Assembly (NCBI GenBank): GCA_035506215.1
Contig: DATJPW010000055.1
Span: 1-6,649, forward strand
Length of the DNA stretch: 6,649 bases
Direction: 5' to 3'
Source of the DNA: DATJPW01 sp035506215
GTDB taxonomy: Bacteria > Desulfobacterota > Desulfomonilia > Desulfomonilales > Desulfomonilaceae
Both the position numbers and the translations under genes were made by a program. The notes under the pieces are model-generated. The model had not been told where the DNA came from. It saw only the letters and a list, made by a program, of their open reading frames with translations, and did no database searches. Below are positions 4,613 to 6,649 of the stretch, piece by piece. Every line of letters starts with the position of its first letter. Position 1 is the first letter of the stretch.

Positions 4613-6067
4613 CTAGGGGGTCGCATGATCCTTGATTGCTGGTGTAGCGCTTGTCAATAAGTGGGTTGCCCGGTCGATTTCATGAACCAGTACATCCATA
4701 AAGCCGTTACACTCTGCCTCAGTCATAAATTTTCCCCAAGTTGCCAGCAATAGGCTCAGGCGATTTCTGTAGATAAATACAACCAAATGCATGGCGGCTC
4801 CCCCCACATGCTTGTAAGCTGCGGCGTGGATATCGATGATTTCCAGGTCCCCAAACGTCGTCAGGCTCGAATCCCTGCCCATGCCCTCACCATCGAATCG
4901 GGGAAACAGTGATCCCATGAAGGTCACTGCCGCAGAGTACTGCTGATGCATCATAAAAAAACGGGGAACCCTACGCCTGAGTCCCAAAGGCAGGTAGTAA
5001 AACAGTTTGGAGCCGCGCAAAAAGGACTTGCGGGTAGTCAGATCGGCCCCCTTCTCAAACTGCTTGATACGCGACGAGGCTAACTCATGGACGAATTTCA
5101 AGTACTCTCGTCTGTCGTCGGGATCTGACCGGAACAATATGACAGAAGAATAGTTCTTTTCGCTCGTGCCGCCAAATCTCCCCCTCATGTTTACAGTGAT
5201 AGCAGACGTGATCGTTCCAGGTTTTACATCGTATTTTCCGTTCCAATTGTCCAAGGCGAGGTTTGTGCAAGCAACCAGATGGTCTATAACGTGCAAAGAA
5301 TCCTGTGAAAAACACTTGAGAATCCGAGCTGAATCTTGAACGGAAAGAACCCTTTTCACGTGCCATTCCCTGGTTTCTTGCCTGTTCCCAGTCCCACAAG
5401 GAAGTACAGGCTTGACCTTACGGTACGGCAGATCCCGCCACAGCTGGCCCAAGAAATCCTTCCATCTGAACCTTCGTTCAGCTGACCCCTTTTTCTTCGA
5501 TGTGGAGCTGGCAAATGGATTCTCTAGCCACGGTGAAGCCTCTCCACTTACCAGCGCTTCATACTCTCCCAGGACAGCTTTCAAAAGGGCCAAGATTGCT
5601 TCCGCGTCGCCAGCAGAATGGTGCATAAGCAGGCCAAACACAAAGTGATCCTTTCCCATGGTCAATACATGTATCTCAACCGGCGGCTCCAAGAACAGGT
5701 TCCAATCCCTATCCAGGAGAGGGATCATGTGGGATATGAGGGAATCGAAAGTGGGTGCCCGAGGATTTGATTTGGAAAGTTCCCTTATGAGAATGGGAAC
5801 ATGCAATTCCTGAGAATGTTCCCTGACGAGAAAATACTGACCCTTTTCTCGGATCTCTTTCAGGTGGCTCGTGAGCACCGGAAATTTTGCCGATGCTCGA
5901 CTGACCGCCATTGTAAAAGCATCCTTATCGAATGTACCCGCTGCCTCAGCCGCCACCAGGATAACGTTCTTCACATTCCCATAGCTGGTCAATGCCATCA
6001 CATCTGATATAATGTCGAGCCGTTCATGATCCATGAGACCGAGAATTCCCTTCTGTGCTTTCAACAT
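4613..6067 (-). CDS. Condensation/alcohol-acyltransferase-fold protein
   Basis: A protein of 484 residues, or 473 if it starts at the in-frame ATG at 6034. The ATG at 6067 has little ribosome binding sequence; the one at 6034 has GAAGGGA but at a long 12-base spacing, so the start is uncertain. The fold is that of the CoA-dependent acyltransferase superfamily (NRPS condensation domains, PapA, WS/DGAT, alcohol acetyltransferases). Evidence: the active-site motif H149-H150-S-A-G-D154-A155 within FGLLMHHSAGDAEAIL, a second-half VNMRGRFGG segment (292-300), and a C-terminal part with a LEIIDIHAAAY strand and a LSLLLATWGKFMTEAE segment typical of the family. His150 would be the general base and Asp154 structural; the usual HHxxxDG ends in Ala here. 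The length matches stand-alone family members. No signal peptide or membrane segment is seen, so it is cytoplasmic or peripheral. The reaction is probably acyl transfer to a hydroxyl or amine; the substrates are unknown. It heads an operon with the small membrane protein and faces the thioesterase. Confidence 0.87.
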   Translation of the reverse strand: MLKAQKGILGLMDHERLDIISDVMALTSYGNVKNVILVAAEAAGTFDKDAFTMAVSRASAKFPVLTSHLKEIREKGQYFLVREHSQELHVPILIRELSKSNPRAPTFDSLISHMIPLLDRDWNLFLEPPVEIHVLTMGKDHFVFGLLMHHSAGDAEAILALLKAVLGEYEALVSGEASPWLENPFASSTSKKKGSAERRFRWKDFLGQLWRDLPYRKVKPVLPCGTGNRQETREWHVKRVLSVQDSARILKCFSQDSLHVIDHLVACTNLALDNWNGKYDVKPGTITSAITVNMRGRFGGTSEKNYSSVILFRSDPDDRREYLKFVHELASSRIKQFEKGADLTTRKSFLRGSKLFYYLPLGLRRRVPRFFMMHQQYSAAVTFMGSLFPRFDGEGMGRDSSLTTFGDLEIIDIHAAAYKHVGGAAMHLVVFIYRNRLSLLLATWGKFMTEAECNGFMDVLVHEIDRATHLLTSATPAIKDHATP

Positions 6068-6096
6068 CTTAGTCCAGGATTCTGCAGGGAGTTGCC

Positions 6097-6198
6097 ATGG
6101 GGGCTAATTTGGCCGGAGACGGTTCCCCTGAACCCGAGAAGGTCGTCATAGGCCACCGAGGACCCGACGGGCGTAAGACCCTCATCACATTGAGGTGA
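6097..6198 (+). CDS. Possible 33-residue small protein in the divergent region
   Basis: The ATG at 6097 is preceded by AGGGAG (6086-6091) at the ideal 5-base spacing. The peptide begins MGANLAGDGSPEPEKVV and ends IGHRGPDGRKTLITLR before TGA at 6196-6198. Third codon positions are mostly G or C, as in the neighbouring genes. It starts 29 bases from the acyltransferase start on the opposite strand and lies upstream of the thioesterase. It resembles no protein I know. It may be a small protein, a leader peptide, or a remnant of a longer gene. Confidence 0.33.
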   Translation: MGANLAGDGSPEPEKVVIGHRGPDGRKTLITLR

Positions 6199-6470
6199 AA
6201 AAGCTTGTGTCATAATTTTGTCTGCGTATCTCTCTATCGCCCCCTCAGTTTATCACAACCTTCGGCAACCACAGTCACGTGAAAACAGCCTGGTAATTCT
6301 GAACTTGCGGAAGGGCCCAAGCCATCTGAACATGCCACGGTTCTGCATTATGAATGACCGCCTCTCAAACGTTGACCACACGCCGATCTCAGCGTATCTC
6401 CCAGCCCTGTCCACGAGGAAACGTACTATACCTATAATTTCACAAGTGGTACGTATCTGGGAGCAGGCCA
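6199..6470. other. Divergent intergenic region upstream of the thioesterase
   Basis: About 270 bases with no convincing gene. Open frames of 86 codons (plus strand) and 116 codons (minus strand) cross it, but neither has a good ribosome binding site or a recognisable domain, and the minus-strand one overlaps the thioesterase. The region should contain the thioesterase promoter (TATAAT at 6433-6438). Confidence 0.45.
6433..6438 (+). promoter_or_regulatory. Perfect -10 hexamer TATAAT before the thioesterase gene
   Basis: TATAAT at 6433-6438 predicts a transcript start near 6445, 25-60 bases before the two candidate start codons. The -35 region at the expected spacing (TCCACG) is a poor match. 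An alternative pair upstream, TTGACC (near 6372-6377) with TATCTC 17 bases later, has the better -35 but a weaker -10. Confidence 0.4.
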
Positions 6471-6501
6471 ATGTCTGACTCAATCCCGAAGGAAAATTCA
6501 A

Positions 6502-6649
6502 GTGGAGAAATCTGCCGAACAAGGACCCATCGCATCGAGAGAGCAACTTTTTGAGTGCAAGGTCTACTATGAGGTCACTGACTGTATGGGGGTCGTGTAC
6601 CATGCCAATTATTTGAAGTACCTGGAAAGGGCCCGCTGGGAATTCCTGG
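6502..6649 (+). CDS. YbgC/4-hydroxybenzoyl-CoA-type acyl-CoA thioesterase, N-terminal part
   Basis: The gene runs off the window end; 49 residues are visible. The hot-dog signature is unmistakable: FECKVYYEVTDCMGVVYH, followed by ANYLKYLERARWEFL. Family members (about 130-150 residues, homotetramers) hydrolyse acyl-CoA thioesters. The catalytic Asp of this family corresponds to D27 here (in VTDCMG), and the usual VVYHANY helix start is intact. The uninterrupted frame begins after a TGA at 6477-6479, and its best start is the GTG at 6502, with AAGGA at 6489-6493. A different frame starting at ATG 6471 (with GGGAGCAGG upstream) gives MSDSIPKENSSGEICRTR, then HRIERATF, and stops at 6552-6554 directly at a run of five T. 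Skipping one T would fuse it to FECKVYY. The true N-terminus is therefore uncertain. It is divergent from the acyltransferase. Confidence 0.85.
   Translation, partial: MEKSAEQGPIASREQLFECKVYYEVTDCMGVVYHANYLKYLERARWEFL

Noticed and set aside
6253..6603. 116-codon minus-strand frame overlapping the thioesterase start
   Set aside because: It overlaps a clearly recognised hot-dog thioesterase and has no family-like motif or good start signal.

Overview
The window looks like chromosomal DNA of moderate base composition from a Gram-negative bacterium, most likely a deltaproteobacterium (Desulfobacterota, Desulfomonile/Syntrophobacter-like). That assignment is inference. It rests on the architecture of the PilZ protein (a short N-terminal helical domain of a kind I associate with that group), on an exported PRC-barrel protein with a charged tail, and on AAAGGAG ribosome binding sites. 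No rRNA, tRNA, CRISPR array or complete mobile element was seen.

Layout. Positions 1-150 are the 3' end of an IS3-type transposase, followed by about 640 bases without a convincing intact gene, including a possible decayed minus-strand fragment at 551-695. Three plus-strand genes follow, each apparently its own transcription unit: an exported PRC-barrel protein (795-1616) closed by a strong hairpin, a 215-residue all-helical coiled-coil protein (2346-2993) with a long and possibly structured leader, and a PilZ (cyclic-di-GMP receptor) protein (3263-3796). A marginal 70-codon ORF (1763-1975) lies between the first two. Positions 3797-4366 form a convergent intergenic region containing a very AT-rich island with several perfect inverted repeats, two of them interleaved.

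On the minus strand, a condensation/alcohol-acyltransferase-fold protein (6067-4613) and a 74-residue membrane protein (4591-4367) form a tight two-gene operon. Divergent from it, beginning near 6471-6502 and running off the window, is a YbgC/4-hydroxybenzoyl-CoA-type acyl-CoA thioesterase. An acyltransferase, a small membrane protein and a thioesterase together suggest acyl-chain or lipid metabolism at the membrane, but no substrate can be read from the sequence.

The most notable items are the possible T-run frameshift at the thioesterase start, the interleaved hairpins in the AT island, the MER-repeat tail of the PRC-barrel protein, the triplicated coiled-coil unit, and a 33-codon ORF with a good ribosome binding site inside the divergent promoter region. 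I did not find a clearly new multi-gene system. The acyltransferase, mini-membrane protein and thioesterase set is the best candidate for an undescribed pathway module.
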